DNA from: NAT127 sp034717695
Lineage (GTDB): Bacteria; Pseudomonadota; Gammaproteobacteria; Pseudomonadales; Porticoccaceae
DNA length: 64,000 bases
NCBI GenBank assembly: GCA_034717695.1
Contig: JAYELS010000058.1
Coordinates: forward strand, 56,649-120,648
Direction of reading: 5' to 3'
In this document: piece after piece, positions 50,309-58,239 of the stretch
How the letters are laid out: each line of letters opens with the position of its first letter
How positions within the stretch are numbered: position 1 is the first letter of the stretch
Notes under the pieces: generated by a model
What the model saw: the letters and a program-made list of their open reading frames with translations, nothing else
Databases searched by the model: none
Told to the model about the DNA's origin: nothing
Translations under genes and position numbers: made by a program

Positions 50309-51889
50309 ATGAGTACTGATTTCGACGTGATCGTGGTGGGCGCCGGCCACAACGGCCTGGTGGCCGCCACCTACCTGGCCAAGGAGGGCAAGAAGGTCCT
50401 CGTGGTGGAGCGCAACGCCAAGGTGGGTGGCATGACCACCTCCGGCTACATGATTCCCGAGGCACCCCAGCACCTGGTGACCCCCTGCGCGGTGGAAATC
50501 ATCTACCTGCGCCAGACCGGCATCATCGAGGATCTCGAACTCGCCAAGCACGGCCTGCGGATGATCGAGCCCGATCCCCCCTACGCCTACCTGCACCCGG
50601 ATGGCACCTCCATCTGCCTGTTCCGGGATGCCAAGCGCACCGCCGACGACATCGCCCGCATTCACCCGGGCGACGGCAAGGCCTATCTGAAGTTCATGGA
50701 GGTGTTGAACGCCCTCTACGAGATCGGCTCCCCCATCATGGCCCTCGACCAGGGTCGCCCCCAGCCCAAGGTATTGATGAAGCTGATCGGCGCGCTGATC
50801 CGCAACCGCAAGCTGCGCACCGAGCTCGAAGCCATTGCCTGCGCCACCTCCGACCAGGTGGCCTGCGAGTGGTTCGAGCACCCCGCCACCATCGCCTACC
50901 TGACCGGCATCGCGGCGGGGGCCGGCCCCATCGACCAGGATGGCAACGCCGCCGCCTATACCATGATCAGCATGCTCCACAACCTCGGCACCGGTAAGCC
51001 CATCGGCAGCCTGCAGGCCCTGGCCAACGCCCTCGAATCCAGTTTCAAGACCGCGGGCGGCACGGTGATGGTGAATGCCCCGGTGGCGGAGATTCTCGTC
51101 GAGGGCGGCAAGACCCGCGGCGTGCGCCTGGAGGACGGCCGGGTGATCAGCGCCAGGGTGGTGGTGGCCACCTGCGACCCGCACCTGGCCTACCGCATGG
51201 TCACCCCCGGCGGCATCGAGCGGCGCCTCATGCAGCGCATGGAGCACGCCCCCATGGCCCGGGACAACGGCGCCCCCTTCCTCGCCAACGTGGCCATGTC
51301 CAAGCCCCTTACCCTGAAGCGCCACCAGGCCCTGCGCCACGACGACGCCGACCTCGGCAAGGCCGTGGGCATGATCGGCCTCGTCGAGGACGTGCGGGAA
51401 ATGTTCTGGGCCGCGCGCCGTGGCGAGACCCCCAAGCGCCACGCCATCTCCGTCACGCCGTTGAGCAATATCGAGCCCAGCCAGGCGCCGGAGGGTCAGT
51501 CCATCGCCTACATCTACCTCGCCGCCAGCGCCGTCAAGCTGCGGGAGGGGGAGTGGACCCAGGCGCTCAAGGACGCCGAAATGAAATCCATCCTCGCCCA
51601 GTGTTCCGAGTTCTACGACGGCTTCGAGGCGGAGATCGGGCGCTTTGTGGAATCCCCCATCGATCGCCAGCAGCGGGTCAACATCACCAACGGCTGCGTC
51701 ACCCACATCGACTTTGCGTCGAGCCGCTCGGGACTCAAGCGCCCGGCCTACGGCCTCGGTGGCCCGAAGCCCGTGGTGCCCGGGTTTTTCCTCGGCGGTG
51801 CCGGCATCCACCCGGGGGGCGGTGTCACCGGCCTGCCGGGGCGGATCACCTACGAGCGGGTTCGTCATTATCTGAAGAAAAACCCCTGA
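50309..51889 (+). CDS. phytoene-dehydrogenase-like FAD oxidoreductase
   Basis: FAD-dependent oxidoreductase of 526 residues of the CrtI/phytoene-desaturase superfamily. It has the N-terminal dinucleotide motif VVGAGHNGLVAATYLAKEGKKVLVVE, the central GSLQALANALESSFKTAGGTV with the following VNAPVAEILVEGGKTRGV, and the C-terminal FFLGGAGIHPGGGVTGLPGR flavin-contact block. It is the third gene of the run from 48297. A role in desaturation or dehydrogenation of a prenyl- or sterol-like substrate is inferred. A hairpin follows it. Confidence 0.9.
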   Translation: MSTDFDVIVVGAGHNGLVAATYLAKEGKKVLVVERNAKVGGMTTSGYMIPEAPQHLVTPCAVEIIYLRQTGIIEDLELAKHGLRMIEPDPPYAYLHPDGTSICLFRDAKRTADDIARIHPGDGKAYLKFMEVLNALYEIGSPIMALDQGRPQPKVLMKLIGALIRNRKLRTELEAIACATSDQVACEWFEHPATIAYLTGIAAGAGPIDQDGNAAAYTMISMLHNLGTGKPIGSLQALANALESSFKTAGGTVMVNAPVAEILVEGGKTRGVRLEDGRVISARVVVATCDPHLAYRMVTPGGIERRLMQRMEHAPMARDNGAPFLANVAMSKPLTLKRHQALRHDDADLGKAVGMIGLVEDVREMFWAARRGETPKRHAISVTPLSNIEPSQAPEGQSIAYIYLAASAVKLREGEWTQALKDAEMKSILAQCSEFYDGFEAEIGRFVESPIDRQQRVNITNGCVTHIDFASSRSGLKRPAYGLGGPKPVVPGFFLGGAGIHPGGGVTGLPGRITYERVRHYLKKNP

Positions 51890-51902
51890 ATCAGCGGGCG
51901 AC

Positions 51903-51931
51903 GACAACGGCAGGCAACCCCTGCCGTTGTC
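51903..51931 (+). terminator. 12-bp stem-loop after the FAD oxidoreductase gene
   Basis: GACAACGGCAGG (51903-51914) pairs with CCTGCCGTTGTC (51920-51931) around a 5-base loop, 13 bases after the stop. No T run; probable terminator by position. Confidence 0.6.
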
Positions 51932-52066
51932 ATATCCGCCCGCGCGCCGCCGGCCTTTTTCAGCCCCGGGGATCGGCGCTACACTGGGGCGGTCCCGCGC
52001 CGCCGGCACCAAACCCTCCCGCGCCGTAGGCGCCAAACCCCAGGAACAACGCTGGAGAAATCCCCG

Positions 52067-53149
52067 ATGCCCCTCGACCACTACGTTACCCTCGGCCGCT
52101 CCGGCCTGCGTGTCAGCCCCCTGTGCCTCGGCGCCATGACCTTCGGCGAGGACTGGGGCATCGGCGTTGGCCCCGGGGAATGCAATCGGGTGATGGACCG
52201 CTACCGGGAACTGGGCGGCAACTTCATCGACACCGCCAACGGCTACAGTTGGGGACACTCGGAGAAAATCATCGGCGACCATATCGGCCGCCACCCGGTA
52301 AAGCGCCACCAGATGGTGATCGCCACCAAGTTTTTCGCCAACATGCGCACCGGCGACCCCAACGCCGGCGGCGCGGGCCGCAAGAATATCCTCTGGGCCT
52401 GCGAGGAATCCCTGCGCCGCCTGCAAACGGACTACATCGACCTGTACTGGATGCACCTCTGGGATCGCCACACCCCCATCGAGGAAACCCTCCGCGCCCT
52501 CGATGACCTGGTGAGTGCCGGCAAGGTGCGCCATATCGGCTTCTCCGATACCCCGGCGTGGAAAACCGCCCAGGCCCAGGGCCTGGCGGCCCTGCACCAC
52601 TGGGAGCCGGTGATTGCCCTGCAGCTGGAATACTCCCTGCTGGAGCGCACCATCGAGGGGGAGTACTTCCCCATGGCGCGGGAATTGGGGCTGGGGCTGA
52701 CCCCCTGGAGCCCGCTGCGCTCGGGGCTGCTGTCCGGCAAATACCGGCGCGACGACCACGCCGACAAGAGCGCCCGCCAGAACCAGGGCATGAACCGCCT
52801 CGACGACCGCGCCTTCGACGTGATCGAGGCGGTGGTGGCCATCGCCGGACAGATCGGCGCCACCCCGGCCCAGGTGGCACTCCACTGGGTCTGCCGCCAG
52901 CCGGGGATCACCTCCCCCATCATCGGCGCCCGCACCCTGGCGCAGCTGGAGGACAACCTCGGTTGCCTCGCGATCCAGCTGGACGACACCCAGATGAAAA
53001 CCCTCGCGGACCTCACCGCCCCGGCGCTCAGCTTCCCCCATCCGTTCCTCAGGAACGCCGCGGCCTTTCGCAACGGCGGCACCACCATCAACGGTGAGCA
53101 GGGCCAGCTGGGCCCTCTGTCACTGCCGTTGGGGAGGGAGGCGTATTGA
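52067..53149 (+). CDS. aldo/keto reductase
   Basis: NADPH-dependent aldo/keto reductase of 360 residues: LGRSGLRVSPLCLGAMTFGEDWG at the N-terminus and the catalytic set D (FIDTANGY), Y of GYSWG, K in VIATKFF and H in YWMHLWD. GLTPWSPLRSGLLSGKYRR and ITSPIIGARTLAQLEDNL contact cofactor and phosphate. This is the AKR11/12-like branch of general carbonyl reductases. The ATG is at 52067. It has a separate leader after the hairpin at 51903 and precedes the heptamer repeat region. Confidence 0.92.
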   Translation: MPLDHYVTLGRSGLRVSPLCLGAMTFGEDWGIGVGPGECNRVMDRYRELGGNFIDTANGYSWGHSEKIIGDHIGRHPVKRHQMVIATKFFANMRTGDPNAGGAGRKNILWACEESLRRLQTDYIDLYWMHLWDRHTPIEETLRALDDLVSAGKVRHIGFSDTPAWKTAQAQGLAALHHWEPVIALQLEYSLLERTIEGEYFPMARELGLGLTPWSPLRSGLLSGKYRRDDHADKSARQNQGMNRLDDRAFDVIEAVVAIAGQIGATPAQVALHWVCRQPGITSPIIGARTLAQLEDNLGCLAIQLDDTQMKTLADLTAPALSFPHPFLRNAAAFRNGGTTINGEQGQLGPLSLPLGREAY

Positions 53150-53163
53150 GGGTGGAGCCGTTG

Positions 53164-53323
53164 GTCTGACGTCTGACGCCAAGAGCTGTTGGTCTGACGT
53201 CTGACGCTGGAAGTCTGACGCAAAAAGCCGTGGGTCGCAGCTTGACCTAATTTTGGACCGCGATGTCACCGGGCTGCTGTAGGGGGTGCGGAGCCGGTAC
53301 CCTCTTGGCGTCAGACGTCAGAC
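53164..53323. repeat. 22-bp perfect inverted repeat containing heptamer units
   Basis: Bases 53164-53185 are the exact reverse complement of 53302-53323, enclosing about 116 bases. Each arm contains two heptamers (TCTGACG on the left, CGTCAGA on the right) plus CCAAGAG/CTCTTGG. The enclosed segment holds further isolated heptamers and no convincing ORF. It looks like a small mobile or palindromic intergenic element of unknown kind. Confidence 0.75.
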
Positions 53324-53379
53324 GTCAGACGTCAGACGTCAGACGTCAGACGTCAGACGCCAGACGCCAGACGCCAGAC
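53310..53379 (+). repeat. heptanucleotide tandem array: 7 x GTCAGAC then 3 x GCCAGAC
   Basis: Ten consecutive 7-base units: seven identical GTCAGAC (53310-53358) followed by three GCCAGAC (53359-53379). The array runs up to the stop codon of the SnoaL-like gene at 53381. Related 7-mers occur at 53165-53220 in the opposite orientation and again near 63655 and 63819. Confidence 0.9.
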
Positions 53380-53380
53380 C

Positions 53381-53743
53381 TCACTCCGGCACGGGATAGA
53401 AATACCGCTCGTGGAGGGTGCCGTCGCCGATCTGGTACACCTCGATGGTGGTGGTGAAAAAGCCCGGCTGGCTGCGGCGGTGGTTCTTGATGTAGCAGGC
53501 CACCTCGTCGCCGTTGATGAGGGTGTCCACCACCTCCATCTCCACCTCGTTGCCGAACCGCTCCCACATATCCTCGAGGGCGACGTAGCCGTCGAGCACG
53601 GGGCCGCCGACGTATTCAAAGGTCATGGCATTGGGGGCGAAAGCCCGGTACAGGGCGGCAAGCTCCGGGCGCTTGCCGCTGTTCCACAGCTGGATCTTTT
53701 CGTCGATGAAGGCGCGGATGGCGTTGTTGTCGGGGCGTGGCAT
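53381..53743 (-). CDS. SnoaL-like (NTF2-fold) protein
   Basis: A 120-residue NTF2-fold protein: AIRAFIDEKIQLWNSGKRPELAALYRAFAPNAMTFEYVGG, then TTTIEVYQIGDGTLHERYFYPVPE, the alternating strand pattern of SnoaL-like isomerases/hydrolases. No catalytic set could be assigned. The stop codon lies directly beside the heptamer array, so the array may affect its 3' end. It is divergent from no close gene, being 75 bases downstream of the TetR gene in the same direction. Confidence 0.75.
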   Translation of the reverse strand: MPRPDNNAIRAFIDEKIQLWNSGKRPELAALYRAFAPNAMTFEYVGGPVLDGYVALEDMWERFGNEVEMEVVDTLINGDEVACYIKNHRRSQPGFFTTTIEVYQIGDGTLHERYFYPVPE

Positions 53744-53818
53744 GGTAACTCCTGGGTTGTTGTGGTTTATGGGTTCGGTTGTGTGTTGCGGTAAAAGGTC
53801 GCGGAGAGAGCGCTTGAA

Positions 53819-54508
53819 TCAGTCGAGGCCGGTCCACCAGGGCAGGTCCGCCGCGCGGGCGGCGATGCGCGCCCAGGCGCCATTGGCCGCCTCCCGGGCC
53901 CTGTCCGGCGGCATGCCCAGGCCCGTCATGCACAGGCAGGTCATTTCCAGGATGTAGTCGCGGTTGCGCTGCTCCCCGTGGGCGAGGCGCTCGATGGCCT
54001 GCACCGCCGCGCCCACCACCATGTCGGTGGCGGCGTCGCGGCTGGCAAAGCGCAGCACCCCGGCATCGCGGCCCGCCACCAGGGTAGCGGAGACGATGGC
54101 GCCGAGGGAATCCCGGCGGGCGAATTGGGCGACATAGTCCACGCTGGCGGTGAACAGCCCCCAGCGGGGCTCCATCGCCGCCCGCGCCAGGGTCAGCACG
54201 GTGCCCCCGGCGGCGCGCACGGCGGGGTCGCCGCCAGCGAAGAGGTCGGCGTAACTGGCGAGGGTCTGTTCGGCCAGTTGCTGGCCGAGTTCCGCCACCG
54301 CCTGCTCCAGGGTTTCAAAGTACTTGTAGAACGTGCCCCGGGAGACCTCGGCGCGGCGCACCACATCGTCGATCACCGCCCCCGGGCCCCGGTCCCCCGG
54401 CTCGTACACCGCGAGCACCGCGTCCAGCAGGCGGGCGCGCATGCGGTCGCGCTTGTGGCGCGCGGCGCGGGCGCGGAAATCCTCGGCGGGGGCGGGGAGG
54501 CTGTTCAA
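53819..54508 (-). CDS. TetR-family transcriptional regulator
   Basis: TetR regulator of 229 residues: RARLLDAVLAVYEPGDRGPGAVIDDVVRRAEVSRGTFYKYFETLEQAV forms the helix-turn-helix. The start is probably a TTG at 54508, which overlaps the stop of the flavoprotein gene at 54505 (translational coupling). The internal ATG at 54442 would remove the residues before the DNA-binding domain. Cotranscription with the flavoprotein suggests autoregulation of that unit (inference). Confidence 0.83.
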   Translation of the reverse strand: MNSLPAPAEDFRARAARHKRDRMRARLLDAVLAVYEPGDRGPGAVIDDVVRRAEVSRGTFYKYFETLEQAVAELGQQLAEQTLASYADLFAGGDPAVRAAGGTVLTLARAAMEPRWGLFTASVDYVAQFARRDSLGAIVSATLVAGRDAGVLRFASRDAATDMVVGAAVQAIERLAHGEQRNRDYILEMTCLCMTGLGMPPDRAREAANGAWARIAARAADLPWWTGLD

Positions 54509-55755
54509 GCCCCTGTCCCCAAGGCCCCGTCGCCGATGTCGGCGAGCAGCATCAGGTTGGAGGGCTGGCCGAGCAGGCCGCGACCGTAAAGCTCCAGGGA
54601 CAGGCGGCTGTTCAGGGCGTTGTGGCGGCTGGCGAAGCTGAGGTCGCGCCAGAAGCGCACCAGGGGGTTGCCATCGGCAAAGGCCGAGGGCCCGGCGATA
54701 TCCATCAGGCGTTCGCCGGCGCGGCGCAGCAGCTGCATGGCGTGGCCGCAGTCCGCCTGGATGCGGGCCTTCTCGAAGCCGGTGAGCACCCGGGTGGGGG
54801 CGATGTCGTCCATGTAGCTGGCGGCGCGGCGGATGTGGAGCCAGGCGGAGTCGATCTCCATCGCCGCCTCCCCCAGCTGCTGGACCAGCACCTCGGAGCT
54901 TGCCTGGGTGGGGTAATGCCAGCCCACCACGGATTTGGTTTTCATGTTGTCGGTCACCTGCTCCAGCAGGGCGGTGGCGGCGCCGAGGGTGGGGCTCAAC
55001 ACCCCCAGGGGAAACAGCGGTTCCTGGGGCACCCGCTCCTTGTCCTCCAGGCCGGGGAGGGTGAGCAGCACCGCCTGGCTCGGGGTTTGCGAGCGCAGCA
55101 TCATGAGGGGCGCCGGCACGAACACCTGGTCGGCGACGATGGTGTTGCTGCCGGAGCCCTTCACCCCAAGCACATGCCAGGTGTTGTTGATGGCGACCCG
55201 GTCGGTGTGGGTGAGGGGAATGATGGCAAAGGCGCTGTCCACCACCTCACCCCCGTCGTCCAGCACCTTCACCCCGTTCATGGCCCAGTCGGCGTGGAGG
55301 CAGCCGGAGCCATAGCCCCACTGGCCGCTGACCCGATAGCCGCCGTCCACCGGGGTGGCGGTACCGGTGGGGCTCGACACGCTGCAGAACAGCTCCTCGC
55401 CGGTCTTGAAGAGGATCTCCGTGGCCTCGGGCCCCATGCCCGCCGCCGTGCCGGTGCAGCCGGACAGCAGGCCGAAGGCCCAGGCGCTGCCCGCGCAGCC
55501 CTTGGCCAGCTCCGCCACCGTCCGCATGTGGGTGAGGATGTTGCAGCCAAAGCCCCCCGCCCGGCGCGGCGCCATCATCCGCAACAGGCCCGTTTCCCGG
55601 AGGGCCTTGAACACCGGCTCGGGGATGCGACCCTCGCGCTCGGCTTCATCGGCGTGGGCCATCAGCAGGGGCCGCAGGGAGGCGGCGATGGCCACCGGAT
55701 CGAAGGCGGGTTCGTCGGCGTTGAACTGGAAGTTGAGGTGGGTGCGCAGGGTCAT
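54505..55755 (-). CDS. acyl-CoA-dehydrogenase-fold flavoprotein (HsaA-like monooxygenase candidate)
   Basis: A 416-residue protein with the acyl-CoA dehydrogenase fold: N-terminal helices with EREGRIPEPVFKALRETGLLRMMAPRRAGGFG, then CSVSSPTGTATPVDGGYRVSGQWGYGSGCLHADWAM and WHVLGVKGSGSNTIVADQVFVP. The C-terminal half matches two-component flavin monooxygenases such as HsaA, which hydroxylates the A-ring phenol of secosteroids, rather than true acyl-CoA dehydrogenases; no catalytic Glu was confirmed. A partner flavin reductase is not visible nearby. The ATG is at 55755. Confidence 0.83.
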   Translation of the reverse strand: MTLRTHLNFQFNADEPAFDPVAIAASLRPLLMAHADEAEREGRIPEPVFKALRETGLLRMMAPRRAGGFGCNILTHMRTVAELAKGCAGSAWAFGLLSGCTGTAAGMGPEATEILFKTGEELFCSVSSPTGTATPVDGGYRVSGQWGYGSGCLHADWAMNGVKVLDDGGEVVDSAFAIIPLTHTDRVAINNTWHVLGVKGSGSNTIVADQVFVPAPLMMLRSQTPSQAVLLTLPGLEDKERVPQEPLFPLGVLSPTLGAATALLEQVTDNMKTKSVVGWHYPTQASSEVLVQQLGEAAMEIDSAWLHIRRAASYMDDIAPTRVLTGFEKARIQADCGHAMQLLRRAGERLMDIAGPSAFADGNPLVRFWRDLSFASRHNALNSRLSLELYGRGLLGQPSNLMLLADIGDGALGTGA

Positions 55756-56025
55756 GGTGATCGACTCGGGTGTCGGGTGGCGGATTCGAGGTCATAATGA
55801 CAGTTGCGTTCAGTCTGAGTCAACGGCCCCCTGGTGGCGAATTTCGGTCAATGACAGGATTTCTGTCCGCGAACCATGGCCGAGGTCCTTGGCGGGAAGG
55901 AGGTCTGCCTTGCGGGGCGAGCCGCGGTTTGACAGGGATGTGCCAACCTGAAACCATCGGCGTAAGACGCCCGCCGTAAACGGCGGGAGATAACAATAAA
56001 CAGCGCCCCGGCGCGGGAGCCACCA
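55756..56025. other. 270-base divergent intergenic region
   Basis: Contains the short dyad GACAG-GATTT-CTGTC (55853-55867), a candidate TetR site of low certainty, and a TTGACA at 55929-55934 without a convincing -10. No gene seen. Confidence 0.35.
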
Positions 56026-58224
56026 GTGCCCACCATCGAAAAATCCACCTGCCGTTCCTGCGCGGCCTACTGCCCCGTCGACGTAACCCTCGAAGGGGGC
56101 AAGGTGCTCAGGGTCGAAGGCAACAAGGATGCGCCCCTCTACAAGGGTTTCATCTGCCCCAAGGGCCGCGCCCTGGCGGCGATGCACAACAACCCCGCGC
56201 GGCTCAGGGGCCATCTCAAGCGTCGTCCCGATGGCAGCTTCGCACCCATCTCCAGCGAGCAGCTGGTGGCGGAGGTCAGTGATCGCCTGGCGGACATCAC
56301 CGCCCGGCGCGGGCCCCGGGCGGTGGCGGCCTACCTGGGCAGCCCCGGCCTCGAGCACCAGGCCCTCGGGCCCATGATGATCCGTTTCATGGGGGCAATC
56401 GGCTCCCCCAATCTGTTCAACAACGGCACCATCGACCAGCCGGGGCTGATGATGGCCCCGGCCCTGCACGGCGGCTGGGCCGGGGGTCGGATGCATCCCG
56501 ACACCCTCGATGTATTCGTGCTGTTCGGCGGCAACCCGGTGATCTCCAAGCAGTACTTTCCCCAAAACCCCGGGGACCAGCTCAAGCGGCTCACCGCCCG
56601 GGGCATGAAGCTCATTGTCATCGATCCGCGCCGCACCGAAACCGCGCGCCGGGCGGCGGTCCACCTACAGTGCATTCCCGGGGAGGATCCCACCATCCTC
56701 GCCGGTCTCATTCACCTGATCATCGCCATGGGCGCGGTGGATACCCCCTTCGTGGCGCACAACGCCCAGGGGCTCGACGGGCTCGCCGAGGCGGTGAAGG
56801 ACTTTACCCCCGCCTACGTGGCCGAGCGCGCCGGCGTCGACGAGGGCGACCTGCGGGAGGCGGCGCGCATCATCGCCACCGCCCGGCGCGGGGATTTCGG
56901 CGCCGGCACCGGCCCCAGCATGGCCACCCGGGGTACGCTGATGGCCTACCTGCTGTATTGCCTGCAGACCCTGCGGGGATTCTGGGCGAGGGAGGGGGAT
57001 GCGGCGGTGATGCCCCGGGTGCTGTTTCCGCCCCAGGAATTCAGGGCCGAGCCCATTCCCCCCTATCCCGCCTGGGGGTTTGGCGAGCGGATGCGGGTGC
57101 GGGGCCTCGAACAGACGGCGGCGGGAATGCCCACCGGCGCCCTGCCGGAGGAGATCCTCACCCCCGGGGAGGGGCAGATCCGCGCCCTGTTCCTCCACGG
57201 CGGCGCGATGCGAACCTGGCCCGATGAGGCCCTGGTCAAGCGGGCCCTCACGGACCTGGAACTGCTGGTGGTCCATGACGTGGAACTCTCCGCCACCTCC
57301 GCCATGGCCCATTACATCATCGCCACCAAGCTGCCCTTCGAGGTGCCGGTGATGTCCCAGATCAATGAGCTGCTCAGCCTGTTCCACCCGGGCTACGGTT
57401 GGGTGGAGCCCTACGGGGCCTATCAGCCGGCGCTGCTCGATCCCCCGGCGGACTGCGACCTTCTGGAGCCCTGGCAAATCTACTACCGGGTGGCCCGGCG
57501 CCTTGGCCTGGCCCTGGAATACCCGAGTTTTCGCGATCTCCTCGGCATCGCCGCGAAGGACACGGCGGGCGCCGGCGCGCCACTGAAACGCACCCTCGAC
57601 ATGGACCGGGAGCCCAGCACCGATGAACTTTACGAGATGATGTGCGAGGGTTCGGCGGTGCCCCTGTCCCGGGTCAAGCAGTACCCCAGCGGGCATCTGT
57701 TCGACGAGGCGCGGCGGCGGGTCGGCCCCCGGGACGCGGATTGCGCCGCGCGCCTCGAACTGGCCAACCCGGCGATGCTGGCGGAGCTGGCGGAAGTGCG
57801 GGGCGAGAATGTGGCGGCGCGCCGCGGCACCGATGGCGAGTATCCCTTCCTGTTCATCTCGCGGCGCATCCAGAACAGCACCAACGCCGTGTCCAGCACC
57901 GACCGCTCGGTGCTCGCCAAGCCCTACAACCCCGCCTACATGAATCCTGGGGATCTGGCGGCCCTCGGGCTCGGCCCCGGGGACAGGGTGGAGATTCGCT
58001 CCCGGCACGGCGCCATCATCGGCCTGGTGGAGCCCGAGGCGGATCTGCGCCCCGGTGTGCTGTCGATGCCCCACGGCTTCGGGCCGCCCCCGGGGGAGGG
58101 GGAGGATCCCGCCCGCCACGGCGCCAACGTCAACCGCCTGATCAGCTGGCGCGACGATTTCGACCCCCACAACGGCATGCCGCGCATGAGCGCCATTCCC
58201 GTGTCGGTGAGGCCCGCCCCCTGA
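56026..58224 (+). CDS. molybdopterin oxidoreductase with [4Fe-4S] cluster
   Basis: MopB-superfamily enzyme of 732 residues, paralogous to the one at 40687. Cluster ligands are C9-x2-C12-x3-C16 and C44. GGNPVISKQYFPQNPGDQLKRL and KLIVIDPRRTETARRAAVH follow. The C-terminal cofactor domain has YNPAYMNPGDLAALGLGPGDRVEI. TIDQ recurs at residues 135-138, exactly as in the other enzyme, where Cys/Sec would be expected in formate-dehydrogenase-like proteins. It has a GTG start at 56026 with GGGAG upstream. It stands alone and is convergent with the Tat-exported gene. Substrate unknown. Confidence 0.86.
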   Translation: MPTIEKSTCRSCAAYCPVDVTLEGGKVLRVEGNKDAPLYKGFICPKGRALAAMHNNPARLRGHLKRRPDGSFAPISSEQLVAEVSDRLADITARRGPRAVAAYLGSPGLEHQALGPMMIRFMGAIGSPNLFNNGTIDQPGLMMAPALHGGWAGGRMHPDTLDVFVLFGGNPVISKQYFPQNPGDQLKRLTARGMKLIVIDPRRTETARRAAVHLQCIPGEDPTILAGLIHLIIAMGAVDTPFVAHNAQGLDGLAEAVKDFTPAYVAERAGVDEGDLREAARIIATARRGDFGAGTGPSMATRGTLMAYLLYCLQTLRGFWAREGDAAVMPRVLFPPQEFRAEPIPPYPAWGFGERMRVRGLEQTAAGMPTGALPEEILTPGEGQIRALFLHGGAMRTWPDEALVKRALTDLELLVVHDVELSATSAMAHYIIATKLPFEVPVMSQINELLSLFHPGYGWVEPYGAYQPALLDPPADCDLLEPWQIYYRVARRLGLALEYPSFRDLLGIAAKDTAGAGAPLKRTLDMDREPSTDELYEMMCEGSAVPLSRVKQYPSGHLFDEARRRVGPRDADCAARLELANPAMLAELAEVRGENVAARRGTDGEYPFLFISRRIQNSTNAVSSTDRSVLAKPYNPAYMNPGDLAALGLGPGDRVEIRSRHGAIIGLVEPEADLRPGVLSMPHGFGPPPGEGEDPARHGANVNRLISWRDDFDPHNGMPRMSAIPVSVRPAP

Positions 58225-58239
58225 GGGGCGGGCACGGCC

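Noticed and set aside
53310..53379. CRISPR array
   Set aside because: The units are 7 bases with no spacers, and no cas gene is present. This is a simple tandem repeat.
54505..55755. Plain acyl-CoA dehydrogenase of beta-oxidation
   Set aside because: Sequence blocks fit the HsaA/HpaB_C-like monooxygenase subgroup better, and no other beta-oxidation gene is present in the window.
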